Part shown: positions 1 to 6,004 of the stretch, in pieces
How the letters are laid out: every line of letters starts with the position of its first letter
How positions within the stretch are numbered: position 1 is the first letter of the stretch
Origin: Betaproteobacteria bacterium
GTDB taxonomy: Bacteria; Pseudomonadota; Gammaproteobacteria; Burkholderiales; SG8-39
DNA: 6,134 bases
Assembly: GCA_011391295.1 (NCBI GenBank)
Contig: JAABQT010000105.1
Span: 1 to 6,134 of the forward strand
Direction of reading: 5' to 3'
Notes under the pieces: model-generated
Database searches by the model: none
What the model was told of the DNA's origin: nothing
Seen by the model: only the letters and a program-made list of their open reading frames with translations
Translations under genes and position numbers: made by a program

Positions 1-72
1 GGTGATGCGCATCGTCGTGTCGAGCTGGCGCTTCCATGCGTCCATCATCGCGTTGTCGGTGGTGGTTGCCAT
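1..72 (-). CDS. N-terminal fragment of an unidentified gene downstream of the PHA synthase
   Basis: Only the first 24 codons are present; the gene runs off the left edge. The protein begins MATTTDNAMMDAWKRQLD and has no visible signal peptide or membrane segment in this stretch. The ATG at 72-70 is preceded by a clean AAGGAG ribosome binding site at 79-84 with a 6-nt gap, which is why I chose it. A second in-frame ATG at 96-94 overlaps the TGA of the PHA synthase (ATGA) and would add eight residues, so the exact start is open. The tight spacing says it is co-transcribed and probably translationally coupled with the synthase. By position it could be a phasin or another granule-associated protein, and the hydrophilic start with a Trp/Gln-rich stretch would not contradict that, but too little is visible to name it. 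Confidence 0.6.
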   Translation of the reverse strand, partial: MATTTDNAMMDAWKRQLDTTMRIT

Positions 73-78
73 GCTGCT

Positions 79-84
79 CTCCTT
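79..84 (-). promoter_or_regulatory. Shine-Dalgarno site of the left-edge gene
   Basis: AAGGAG on the minus strand, 6 nt before the ATG at 72-70. It lies between the stop codon of the PHA synthase and that ATG, and it favours this start over the overlapping upstream ATG at 96-94, which lacks a comparable site. Confidence 0.6.
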
Positions 85-92
85 GGAATTCC

Positions 93-1832
93 TCATCGCT
101 GCAGGACGTACTCGCCGGGCGCGTCGCCCAGCGTCTTCTCGGCCATGGGCGGCGGCGCTGCCGGCACGCCCGATTGCCGCGCGAGCCAGCCCTGCCACTC
201 GGGCCACCAGGAGCCCTCGCGCCGCGGCGTCTGCGCGGCCCAGGCGTGCGCGTCGAGGTGGGGCGCGTCGCGGTGGCGCGTGGCCGCCTGGAAGCTGCGC
301 CCGTCGCGCCCCGGCTCGCTCACGATGCCGGCGTTGTGGCCGCCGCTCGCGAGCAGGAACGTGGTGTCGACGTGCGTGTAGAGATCGGCCTTGTACACCG
401 AGCGCCAGGGCGCGACGTGGTCGCGCGTGGTGCCGACGGCGAACAGCGGCACACGGATGTCGCTCAATACCACCGGCCGGCCGTCCACTTCGTAGCGCCC
501 GGCGGTGAGGTCGTTTCGCAGGAAAAGCCGCCGCAGGTATTCGCTGTGCATGGCGTAGGGCATGCGCGTGGCATCGGCGTTCCAGGCCATGAGGTCGTTC
601 ATCGGCGCGCGCGAGCCCAGGAGGTACTCCTTGACGCGCTTGGACCAGATGAGGTCGTTCGAGCGCAGGAGCTGGAAGGCGCCCGCCATCTGGCGCGTGT
701 CGAGATAGCCCTGCGCGGCCATCATGTCCTCCAGCAGGCTCACCTGGCTGTCGTCGATGAACAGCGTCAGCTCGCCCGCCTCCTCGAAATCCACCTGCGC
801 GGCGAGGAGCGTGAGCGTGGCGAGGCGCTCGTCGCCGTCGCGCGCCATCGCCGCCGCGGCGATGGCGAGCAGCGTGCCGCCGAGGCAGTAGCCCGCGGCG
901 TGCACCTTGCGCTCCGGCGCGATGCGGCCGATCGCGTCGAGCGCGGCCATGACGCCCAGGCGCCGGTAGTGGTCCATCGACAGGTCGCGATCCTGCGGCA
1001 CGGGGTTGTTCCACGACAGGATGAACACCGTGTGGCCGTGGTCCACCAGGTACTTGACCAGCGAGTTGTGCGGCGAGAGGTCGAGGATGTAGTACTTCAT
1101 GATCCACGCCGGCACGATGAGGATCGGCTCGGGATGCACGGTCCTGGTCGACGCAGCGTACTGGATCAGCTCGGCGACGCGATTGCGCATCACGACCTTG
1201 CCCGGCGTCAGCGCCACGTCCCTGCCGGGCATGAAGGCATCGGCGCCCGCTGGGGGTTCGCCCAGCGCCTCGCGGCGCCAGTCGTCGGCGAAATGCGCCG
1301 CGCCGTTGGCGAAGTTGCGCCCGCCCTGCGCCCAGGCGGCGCGCAGCACCTCCGGATTGATCCAGGGCAAGTTCGACGGCGACCAGAGATCCAGCAGCTG
1401 GCGCATGGTGAAGGTGACCACGTCCTCGTGATGCGGCGAGACGCCGCGCACGCTGGTGGTGGCGTTCCACCACCACTGCTGCCACAGCAGGAAACCCTGA
1501 TGGATGGCGTTGAACGGCCACTGCTTCCACTCCTCGGCGGCGAAGCGCGAATCCTGCGGCAGCGGCTCGATGCAGCGCGGGCAGTCGGCGCCGCGCATCG
1601 CGTGGCCGAGGAAGTTCAGGTAGCGCAGCCATTTGCGCGCGGCCTTGCGCGCGAGCTCGGTCTGCTTGCCCGGCGCGGCGGCGAGGTGCATCGCCCAGTC
1701 AGTGAACGCGAGCGTCAGGGCCACGGGCGACAGGCCGGCGGTGGCGCGCGCGGCGTGGGCGTGCGCCAGGCGGTCGGCCTCCAGCGCCATCAGCGCCGGG
1801 GCGTCGAAATCCTCGTCCGGCTTCATCAGCAT
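93..1832 (-). CDS. phaC: Poly(3-hydroxyalkanoate) synthase, class I-like (PhaC)
   Basis: The protein polymerises hydroxyacyl-CoA (probably 3-hydroxybutyryl-CoA or another short-chain unit) into PHA on cytoplasmic storage granules, releasing CoA. It has 579 residues, the usual size for class I synthases. The N-terminal PhaC domain covers about residues 35-250 (GLSPVAL, DWAMHLAAAPGKQ, FNAIHQGFLLWQQWW). The alpha/beta-hydrolase core follows, with the lipase-like box GYCLGG at 314-319 carrying the nucleophile Cys316. The triad is completed by Asp471 (TTRDHVAPW) and His499 (ASGGHNAG). A conserved Trp-rich segment GSWWPEW lies near 540-546. No signal peptide is present, as expected. An unusual CPRC motif sits at 84-87. 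The listed ATG is the most upstream; codon 3 is also ATG (1826) and may be used if transcription starts there. A GGGGGAG purine tract at 1844-1850 is about 11 nt from the first ATG. The assignment to class I rather than class II is by length and motif style. Confidence 0.93.
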   Translation of the reverse strand: MLMKPDEDFDAPALMALEADRLAHAHAARATAGLSPVALTLAFTDWAMHLAAAPGKQTELARKAARKWLRYLNFLGHAMRGADCPRCIEPLPQDSRFAAEEWKQWPFNAIHQGFLLWQQWWWNATTSVRGVSPHHEDVVTFTMRQLLDLWSPSNLPWINPEVLRAAWAQGGRNFANGAAHFADDWRREALGEPPAGADAFMPGRDVALTPGKVVMRNRVAELIQYAASTRTVHPEPILIVPAWIMKYYILDLSPHNSLVKYLVDHGHTVFILSWNNPVPQDRDLSMDHYRRLGVMAALDAIGRIAPERKVHAAGYCLGGTLLAIAAAAMARDGDERLATLTLLAAQVDFEEAGELTLFIDDSQVSLLEDMMAAQGYLDTRQMAGAFQLLRSNDLIWSKRVKEYLLGSRAPMNDLMAWNADATRMPYAMHSEYLRRLFLRNDLTAGRYEVDGRPVVLSDIRVPLFAVGTTRDHVAPWRSVYKADLYTHVDTTFLLASGGHNAGIVSEPGRDGRSFQAATRHRDAPHLDAHAWAAQTPRREGSWWPEWQGWLARQSGVPAAPPPMAEKTLGDAPGEYVLQR

Positions 1833-1833
1833 C

Positions 1834-1839
1834 AGGTTA
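1834..1839 (-). promoter_or_regulatory. Candidate -10 box of a phaC promoter
   Basis: TAACCT on the minus strand matches the TATAAT consensus at three positions, including the first T, the second A and the last T. Its worth comes from its position: it follows the FNR-type palindrome by 21 nt, as expected for a class II activator-dependent promoter, where no good -35 box is needed. Transcription would then start near 1827, at the third codon of the annotated phaC frame, giving a nearly leaderless message. It is a weak match and could be chance. Confidence 0.3.
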
Positions 1840-1860
1840 CCCGCTCCCCCGCAGCGCCCC

Positions 1861-1874
1861 TTGACCTAAGTCAA
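1861..1874 (-). promoter_or_regulatory. FNR/FixK/DNR-type binding site upstream of phaC
   Basis: The minus strand reads TTGACTTAGGTCAA, a perfect inverted repeat of TTGAC and GTCAA around four bases. It matches the TTGA-N6-TCAA core recognised by CRP/FNR-superfamily regulators (FNR, ANR, DNR, FixK); the E. coli FNR consensus is TTGAT-N4-ATCAA. It lies in the only sizeable gap of the gene series, 28 nt before the first ATG of phaC. A TAACCT hexamer starts 21 nt after it, close to the spacing of an activator site centred near -41. Binding and the identity of the regulator are inferred. Confidence 0.5.
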
Positions 1875-1906
1875 CCACCGCAAGTGCCCTGGCGCTGCAT
1901 CGCCAA

Positions 1907-2623
1907 TCACGCAGCGCGCGCGCCATGTCCCGCCGCCGCGCGCGTGACTTGGGTCAGCCTGCCGTCATCCAGGTGATAGACCGTATCGAAGCCCTCGATC
2001 ATGCGGTGGTCGTGCGTCACCGCGATCACCGCCGAGCGGCGTTCGCGCGCGATCTTTCGCAGCATCGCCATCACCTTGATGCCCCGCTCGGTATCGAGCG
2101 CCGCCGTGGGCTCGTCGGCGAGCACCAGGAGCGGCTCGTTGGCCAGCGCGCGGCCGATCGCCACGCGCTGCTGCTCGCCGCCGGAGAGGTTCGCCGGCAG
2201 CGAGTCCGCGCGGTGCGCGATCTCGAGGTAACCGAGCAGCTCCTTTGCGCGCTGCGCCGCTGCGCGCCGCCCGGCGCCGTTCAGTTGCATGACCAGCGCG
2301 ACATTCTCCTGCGCGGTGAGGAACGGGATCAGGTTGTGCTTCTGGAAGATGAAGCCGATGTTCTGCCGGCGGTAGGCGCGCACGTCGATGCCGGTCGGGC
2401 CGTCGTGGTAGACCTCACGGCCGTTCAGGGCGATGCGCCCGGTGGTCGGCTCCAGGATCAGGCTGATCGCCAACAGCAGCGTGCTCTTGCCCGAGCCACT
2501 GGGGCCGAGCAGCGCCGCGAGTTCACCGCCTTCGACGTTGAAGGTCGTCGGCTTGAGCGCCTGCACGGCGAGCTCGCCGCGGCCGAAGGTCTTGGAGACG
2601 TTCTCGACTTCGAGGACCGGCAT
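1907..2623 (-). CDS. ABC exporter ATP-binding protein (DevA/LolD/MacB type)
   Basis: This is the cytoplasmic ATPase that powers the exporter encoded by the two genes before it. At 238 residues it has the usual size of a single-domain subunit. All nucleotide-binding motifs are intact and in order: Walker A GPSGSGKS (40-47), Q-loop Gln94 in FIFQKHNLIPFLT, signature LSGGEQQR (146-153), Walker B LLVLADE (165-171) with the D-loop ALD (175-177), and H-loop His204 in VTHD. The FQKHNLIPFLTAQENV stretch is typical of the MacB/LolD/DevA branch rather than of importers. Its ATG follows the permease stop by one nucleotide (TGAGATG), with a GAGGG site at 2629-2633 inside the permease's last codons, so the two are translationally coupled. 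DevA is favoured over LolD or MacB because of the DevB- and DevC-like neighbours. Substrate unknown. Confidence 0.9.
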   Translation of the reverse strand: MPVLEVENVSKTFGRGELAVQALKPTTFNVEGGELAALLGPSGSGKSTLLLAISLILEPTTGRIALNGREVYHDGPTGIDVRAYRRQNIGFIFQKHNLIPFLTAQENVALVMQLNGAGRRAAAQRAKELLGYLEIAHRADSLPANLSGGEQQRVAIGRALANEPLLVLADEPTAALDTERGIKVMAMLRKIARERRSAVIAVTHDHRMIEGFDTVYHLDDGRLTQVTRAAAGHGARAA

Positions 2624-2624
2624 C

Positions 2625-3818
2625 TCAGCCCTCGAGCGCGAGCTGCGGCGGCGTGCGCAACGCGTGCCAGATCGCCATCAGGCTGGCGAACACGCCGCCG
2701 GCGAGCATCACCGCGAAAGTGGCAGCGGTCTCGCCGGCGAGGAAGCTCAGCGTGCGCGGAAACCCCGGCACGATCAGCTCGCGCAAGCCGTAGGCCGCGG
2801 CGAAGCTGGCGAGGGTCAGGGCGAGCGATTGCTCCATGATGAGGCGGACGATCACCCAGTTCGGCGCCCCGATCAGCTTCAGGGTCGCAATCGAGCGGAT
2901 CTTCTCGATGGTCAGCACATACACGATCAACGCCATGATCACGATCGAAACCACCACCAGCAGCGCGCGGAACAGCCCGAGCACCGCCGACATCTTGCGC
3001 AGCCGGCCTTCGAGCATCAGCTCGCGTTCCTCGTCCGTGGTGTAGACGTTGAAGTACAGCCAGTCGCGGATGTGCGCGGCCACAGCACCGGCGTCGGCGC
3101 CGGGCGCAAGCCGGACCAGCACTGCATTGACCGTGTCGCCCGCGGAAGACAGCAGCGGCAGCAGCCGATTCGCCTGCTCGGCCGGATAGCCGGCGCGCTC
3201 GAGGCGCCTGAGATTCGCCGCGCGCGCCGCCGAGAGCGCGCGGTTGTCCTGCTGGAACTGCACTGCCTGCGCGTCGGGCAGCGACAGATAGACCAGCGGA
3301 TTGCCGCCGGAGTCGACCGCCCCGCGCGTGACGCCGACCACCGTGTAGGCGTGCGAACCGAGAACCACCTTGCCGCCCAGGTCCAGGCCGAGCTTCTCGT
3401 CGGCGACCATCTCGTAGTGCGCCGCCGCGACCGCGCGGCCGCGCACCATGCGGCCCGGCCCGCCGAGGCCACCGAAGACGTCGTAGCCAACGATGGTGAA
3501 CTGCTGATTGGCCCCGCCGATGTCGCGTTGGGCGGTATACAGCGCAAGCGGGCTGGCCTGCGCCACACCGGGCGTGGCCGCGATGCTCTTGTAGCTGTCC
3601 AGCGGCATGCGCGACGATTCATTGAAGGGTCCGCCGCGCCCGCGTTCGACCACCCACAGGTCGGTGGCGGTGTTTTCGATGAGCCAGGTGCCATCTGCGA
3701 TGTTGCCCTGGTAGATGCCGTTCATCACCAGTACGATCGACAGCAGCATCGCCACGCCGGCGATGGTGGCGATGAACTTGCCGAGGTGCCGGCGGATGTC
3801 CTTCAGCGCGAGGTCCAT
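2625..3818 (-). CDS. ABC exporter permease (DevC/MacB-FtsX type)
   Basis: This is the inner-membrane subunit of the exporter, 397 residues. The N-terminus MDLALKDIRRHLGKF precedes a first membrane segment (about 17-36). A large periplasmic domain follows (about 37-275; FtsX/MacB periplasmic core type). Three C-terminal membrane segments lie at about 278-303, 327-350 and 365-386. The stretch IEKIRSIATLKLIGA at 304-318, just after the second membrane segment, is the cytoplasmic coupling region typical of FtsX-domain permeases. This one-plus-three layout is that of DevC and MacB, but the ATPase is a separate gene, as in DevBCA and unlike MacB, where it is fused. The start lies 24 nt after the membrane fusion gene, and I see no strong ribosome binding site in that GC-rich gap, so reinitiation is possible. 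The transported molecule cannot be deduced; cyanobacterial DevBCA exports glycolipids, which need not apply here. Confidence 0.87.
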   Translation of the reverse strand: MDLALKDIRRHLGKFIATIAGVAMLLSIVLVMNGIYQGNIADGTWLIENTATDLWVVERGRGGPFNESSRMPLDSYKSIAATPGVAQASPLALYTAQRDIGGANQQFTIVGYDVFGGLGGPGRMVRGRAVAAAHYEMVADEKLGLDLGGKVVLGSHAYTVVGVTRGAVDSGGNPLVYLSLPDAQAVQFQQDNRALSAARAANLRRLERAGYPAEQANRLLPLLSSAGDTVNAVLVRLAPGADAGAVAAHIRDWLYFNVYTTDEERELMLEGRLRKMSAVLGLFRALLVVVSIVIMALIVYVLTIEKIRSIATLKLIGAPNWVIVRLIMEQSLALTLASFAAAYGLRELIVPGFPRTLSFLAGETAATFAVMLAGGVFASLMAIWHALRTPPQLALEG

Positions 3819-3842
3819 TGCGGGCCGGGCCAGCGGTGGGGA

Positions 3843-5003
3843 TCAGCGCGGCAGGGCGTCGAGCGGACGCACGCGCATGCCGGCCTTGATGCCCGCAGCC
3901 GGCGCCACCACCCACTCGCCGCTGGCGAGGCCCTTGCTGACGATCACCCGCTGCGCGTCGGCGCTTGTGGTGTCGACCAGCCGGAAACTCGCGCGCGCAT
4001 CGCTGACCACGAGCACGCCCTGGCGCCCCTCGCGGTCGCGCACCAGCGCCGCGAGCGGCACGACGATTCCCGCGTCCTCGCCCGCGAAGATCGTGACTTG
4101 CGCTTCCTGGTCGATCGCGAAGCGCACCGGGGGAACGTCGAACGCCACGTTGACCTCGAGTTCCCGTGTGGCCGCATCCGACTGGCGTGCGATGCGCGCG
4201 ACCTTGCCGGCATGCGTTGCGCCGGTGCGCAGCAGGATGCTCGCCGGCTGGCCGACCTTGACGCGGCCGACCGCCGATTCGTCCACGCGCGTCGCGATCC
4301 AGAGCGTCGCCGGATCGGCGAGCCGGAAGATCGGGCTGCCGGGCACCACGGTCGCTCCCACCTCGGCCTGGCGCAGGATCACCACGCCGTCGCCCGGCGC
4401 CGCGATGCGGGTGAACGAGAGCACGGTGTCGGAGTAGCGGACCTCGTGCGCAAGGGACAGCTTTTCCGCCTTTCGCGCGGCGAGCACCGCCCGCGCGTTG
4501 TCGAGGTTTGCCAGCGCCGATTGCAGCGCCGCGGCGGACGCGTCGAGCGAACCCTGTGAGAGGAATCCCGAGCGCAGCAGTTCGCCGTCCCGGCGGTGCC
4601 TGGTTTGCGCCAGTTCCAGGTCCGCCTGCGCCTTCGCCACCGTCGCTTGCGCCGCCTTGATGTTGCGCTCCAGGACTTCCTGCTGCCCGCCGGCAACTCC
4701 GCGGCGTGCCGCCAGGTCACGGTCGTCGAGAACGGCGAGCAACTGGCCGCGCTTGACCGTGTCGCCGACGTCGGCTTCGACCCGCGCCACCGTGGCGGTG
4801 ATGCGCGAACTTAGCGTCAGCGGAACGCGCGACTGCATCGTGCCGGGTCCGGTCACGCGCAGGGCCACGCGACCTTGAACGGCTTGCACCGTCGTGACGG
4901 GGACGGCGCGCCAGAAACGCACGTAGCCCGCGGCGCCCGCCGCCGCGGCCAGAACGATCGCCGCCGCGATCACGAGCCAGCGTTTGCTTGAGAGGATTGC
5001 CAT
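3843..5003 (-). CDS. Periplasmic membrane fusion protein (HlyD/DevB type)
   Basis: This adaptor would link the ABC exporter to an outer-membrane TolC-like channel. From the chosen start it has 386 residues. After a basic start (SSKRW) there is one membrane anchor at about 9-28 (LVIAAAIVLAAAAGAAGYV) with no lipobox cysteine. A first barrel/lipoyl half follows (about 40-98; TATVARVEADVGDTVKRGQLLAVLDD). An Ala/Gln/Leu-rich alpha-hairpin covers about 98-190. The second lipoyl half (RIAAPGDGVVILRQAEVGATV, about 199-219) leads into beta-barrel and membrane-proximal domains (about 230-386). I chose the ATG at 5003-5001: it follows the TAG of the small upstream gene by one nucleotide and has AAAGG at 5013-5017, 9 nt away. 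An in-frame TTG at 5012 would add three residues but lacks a properly spaced site. It could equally serve an RND-type pump, but the adjacent permease and ATPase favour the ABC role. Confidence 0.87.
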   Translation of the reverse strand: MAILSSKRWLVIAAAIVLAAAAGAAGYVRFWRAVPVTTVQAVQGRVALRVTGPGTMQSRVPLTLSSRITATVARVEADVGDTVKRGQLLAVLDDRDLAARRGVAGGQQEVLERNIKAAQATVAKAQADLELAQTRHRRDGELLRSGFLSQGSLDASAAALQSALANLDNARAVLAARKAEKLSLAHEVRYSDTVLSFTRIAAPGDGVVILRQAEVGATVVPGSPIFRLADPATLWIATRVDESAVGRVKVGQPASILLRTGATHAGKVARIARQSDAATRELEVNVAFDVPPVRFAIDQEAQVTIFAGEDAGIVVPLAALVRDREGRQGVLVVSDARASFRLVDTTSADAQRVIVSKGLASGEWVVAPAAGIKAGMRVRPLDALPR

Positions 5004-5004
5004 C

Positions 5005-5178
5005 CTATGCAACCTTTGCCGGGATTACTCCGCTATCGTAGAGCGTTCGGCCGGCCGCATCCACGACCTTGACGCTTACCGGGATGCCATTGCGGGTGCT
5101 TTCGGTAACCACGCAGAAATCCTCGAACTGCGCCATGCAGCGCTCGAGGTGGATGGTGAAGGAAGTCGGATCAGTCAT
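5005..5178 (-). CDS. Small conserved-looking protein of unknown function (57 aa)
   Basis: I do not recognise this protein. It is short and soluble, with no membrane segment or signal peptide; it has two cysteines (Cys14, Cys22) and a probable beta-rich second half (GIPVSVKVVDAAGRTLYDSG). Evidence that it is a real gene is positional. Its ATG overlaps the stop of the amidotransferase gene (ATGACTGA, 8-nt overlap), it has a strong AAGAAGG site at 5187-5193 spaced 8 nt, and its TAG is followed after one base by the ATG of the membrane fusion gene. A TTG at 5202 in the same frame would add eight residues but has no clear site. It fills the junction between two well-recognised genes exactly, which is typical of a translated operon member. 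Its role, perhaps linked to the amidotransferase or the exporter, is unknown. Confidence 0.65.
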   Translation of the reverse strand: MTDPTSFTIHLERCMAQFEDFCVVTESTRNGIPVSVKVVDAAGRTLYDSGVIPAKVA

Positions 5179-5992
5179 GGACAGTACCTTCTTGAGAAAC
5201 AATGCGGCCGCCGCGCAGCACGACGATTTCGCCTTCGCCCAGCGCCCGCCACGGCTCGCCGGCGGTCAGCGGCACGCTCGCGGCGAGCACCACCTCCTGC
5301 GCGCCGCCCGCCGAGGCGATCTGCAGCCCCTCGGCCTCGAATGCGCCCGATTCGCCCGCGCAGGTCCTGCATAACAGGTGCAGTCCCGGCGGCCGGATGC
5401 CGCCAGCGTGCGTCCTTTTGTGGCCGTGCACGAACAGCGCGTCGCCGTCCGCGTAAAGAAAGTTCGCGGGGCCGAGCTCGCGCAGCCCGGCCGCGAATTC
5501 CGCGATGAGCGCGCTGCGCGCCTCCAGCGGCGGCACGGCGGCTTCGCGCCAGAGCGGCGCGAGGTGCGCGAGCAGCGCGCAAAACGCATATTCCGAATCG
5601 GCGTCGCCGACCGGGCGGTACGCGCCGAGGGCATGGGAACCTCGAAGACGCGCACCGTCCAGGTCGCCGTTATGCGCGAACACGTGCACGCGCCCGCCCA
5701 GCTCGCGCGTGAAGGGCTGGGTGTTCGCCAGCGAGAGACGTCCCTGCGTCGCCTTGCGGATGTGGCTCACGACCAGCGTGCTTCGAAAAGGATGATCCTG
5801 GATAAAGCCGAGGCACGCGCTGTCGCTCGCGGCCGAGGGCTCCTTGACCAGGCGCACGTCCGCGCCTTCGTACCAGGCGATGCCCCAGCCGTCCTTGTGG
5901 GGACCCGCGAGCCCGCCGTGCCGCGAAAATTCCTCCAGCGAGAGCCGCACATCCGCGGGTGCCCGGACCGACATGGCGAACAGTTCGCACAT
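5171..5992 (-). CDS. Stand-alone class II glutamine amidotransferase (YafJ/EgtC-like)
   Basis: This is an N-terminal-nucleophile hydrolase of the class II glutaminase fold, 273 residues, the usual size of YafJ-type proteins. Cys2 is exposed as the nucleophile after removal of Met1 (MCELFAMS). Further family motifs follow: PHKDGWGIAWY (31-41), SHIRKAT (76-82), NTQPF (90-94), the oxyanion-hole HNGD (107-110) and GDADSEYAF (129-137). There is no synthase, phosphoribosyltransferase or sugar-isomerase domain, so ammonia transfer to a partner, or cleavage of a gamma-glutamyl amide as in EgtC, remains possible. The substrate is not known for most members. The start is fixed by Cys2 and by GGGAG at 5999-6003; it lies 12 nt after the RND gene stop. 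Its 3' end overlaps the next small gene by 8 nt, so the two are likely coupled. Confidence 0.88.
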   Translation of the reverse strand: MCELFAMSVRAPADVRLSLEEFSRHGGLAGPHKDGWGIAWYEGADVRLVKEPSAASDSACLGFIQDHPFRSTLVVSHIRKATQGRLSLANTQPFTRELGGRVHVFAHNGDLDGARLRGSHALGAYRPVGDADSEYAFCALLAHLAPLWREAAVPPLEARSALIAEFAAGLRELGPANFLYADGDALFVHGHKRTHAGGIRPPGLHLLCRTCAGESGAFEAEGLQIASAGGAQEVVLAASVPLTAGEPWRALGEGEIVVLRGGRIVSQEGTVHD

Positions 5993-5998
5993 TGGCCG

Positions 5999-6003
5999 CT
6001 CCC
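5999..6003 (-). promoter_or_regulatory. Shine-Dalgarno site of the amidotransferase gene
   Basis: GGGAG on the minus strand, 6 nt before the ATG at 5992-5990 and directly after the TAG of the RND gene. It supports a start that places the catalytic cysteine at position 2. Confidence 0.55.
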
Positions 6004-6004
6004 G

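Noticed and set aside
1441..1500. Repeated CCACCA/CTGCTG triplets as a short repeat
   Set aside because: They encode the conserved Trp-rich LLWQQWWWN part of the PHA synthase, so coding constraint explains them.
36..1976. 646-codon open frame on the plus strand opposite the PHA synthase
   Set aside because: It is Arg/Ala/His/Val-rich with no recognisable domain and runs exactly antisense to a gene with an intact catalytic triad. Long antisense frames are expected with GC-rich third positions.
1925..2839. 304-codon plus-strand open frame opposite the ATPase gene
   Set aside because: It lies antisense to an ATPase with all motifs intact, and its translation is low-complexity and basic towards the end.
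3017..3694. 225-codon minus-strand frame inside the permease gene
   Set aside because: It is a shifted frame of the permease; the translation is Arg/Ser/Ala-rich without membrane segments, whereas the main frame gives a typical FtsX-type protein.
3819..3842. GC-rich GGCCCGGCC stretch between the fusion protein and permease genes as a terminator
   Set aside because: The possible stem is very short, has no T-run after it, and lies inside a tight operon.
2433..4559. 708-codon plus-strand open frame spanning the exporter genes
   Set aside because: It crosses several real minus-strand genes, is rich in Arg/His/Asp/Ala, and has no domain or ribosome binding site. It is a shadow of GC-biased codons.
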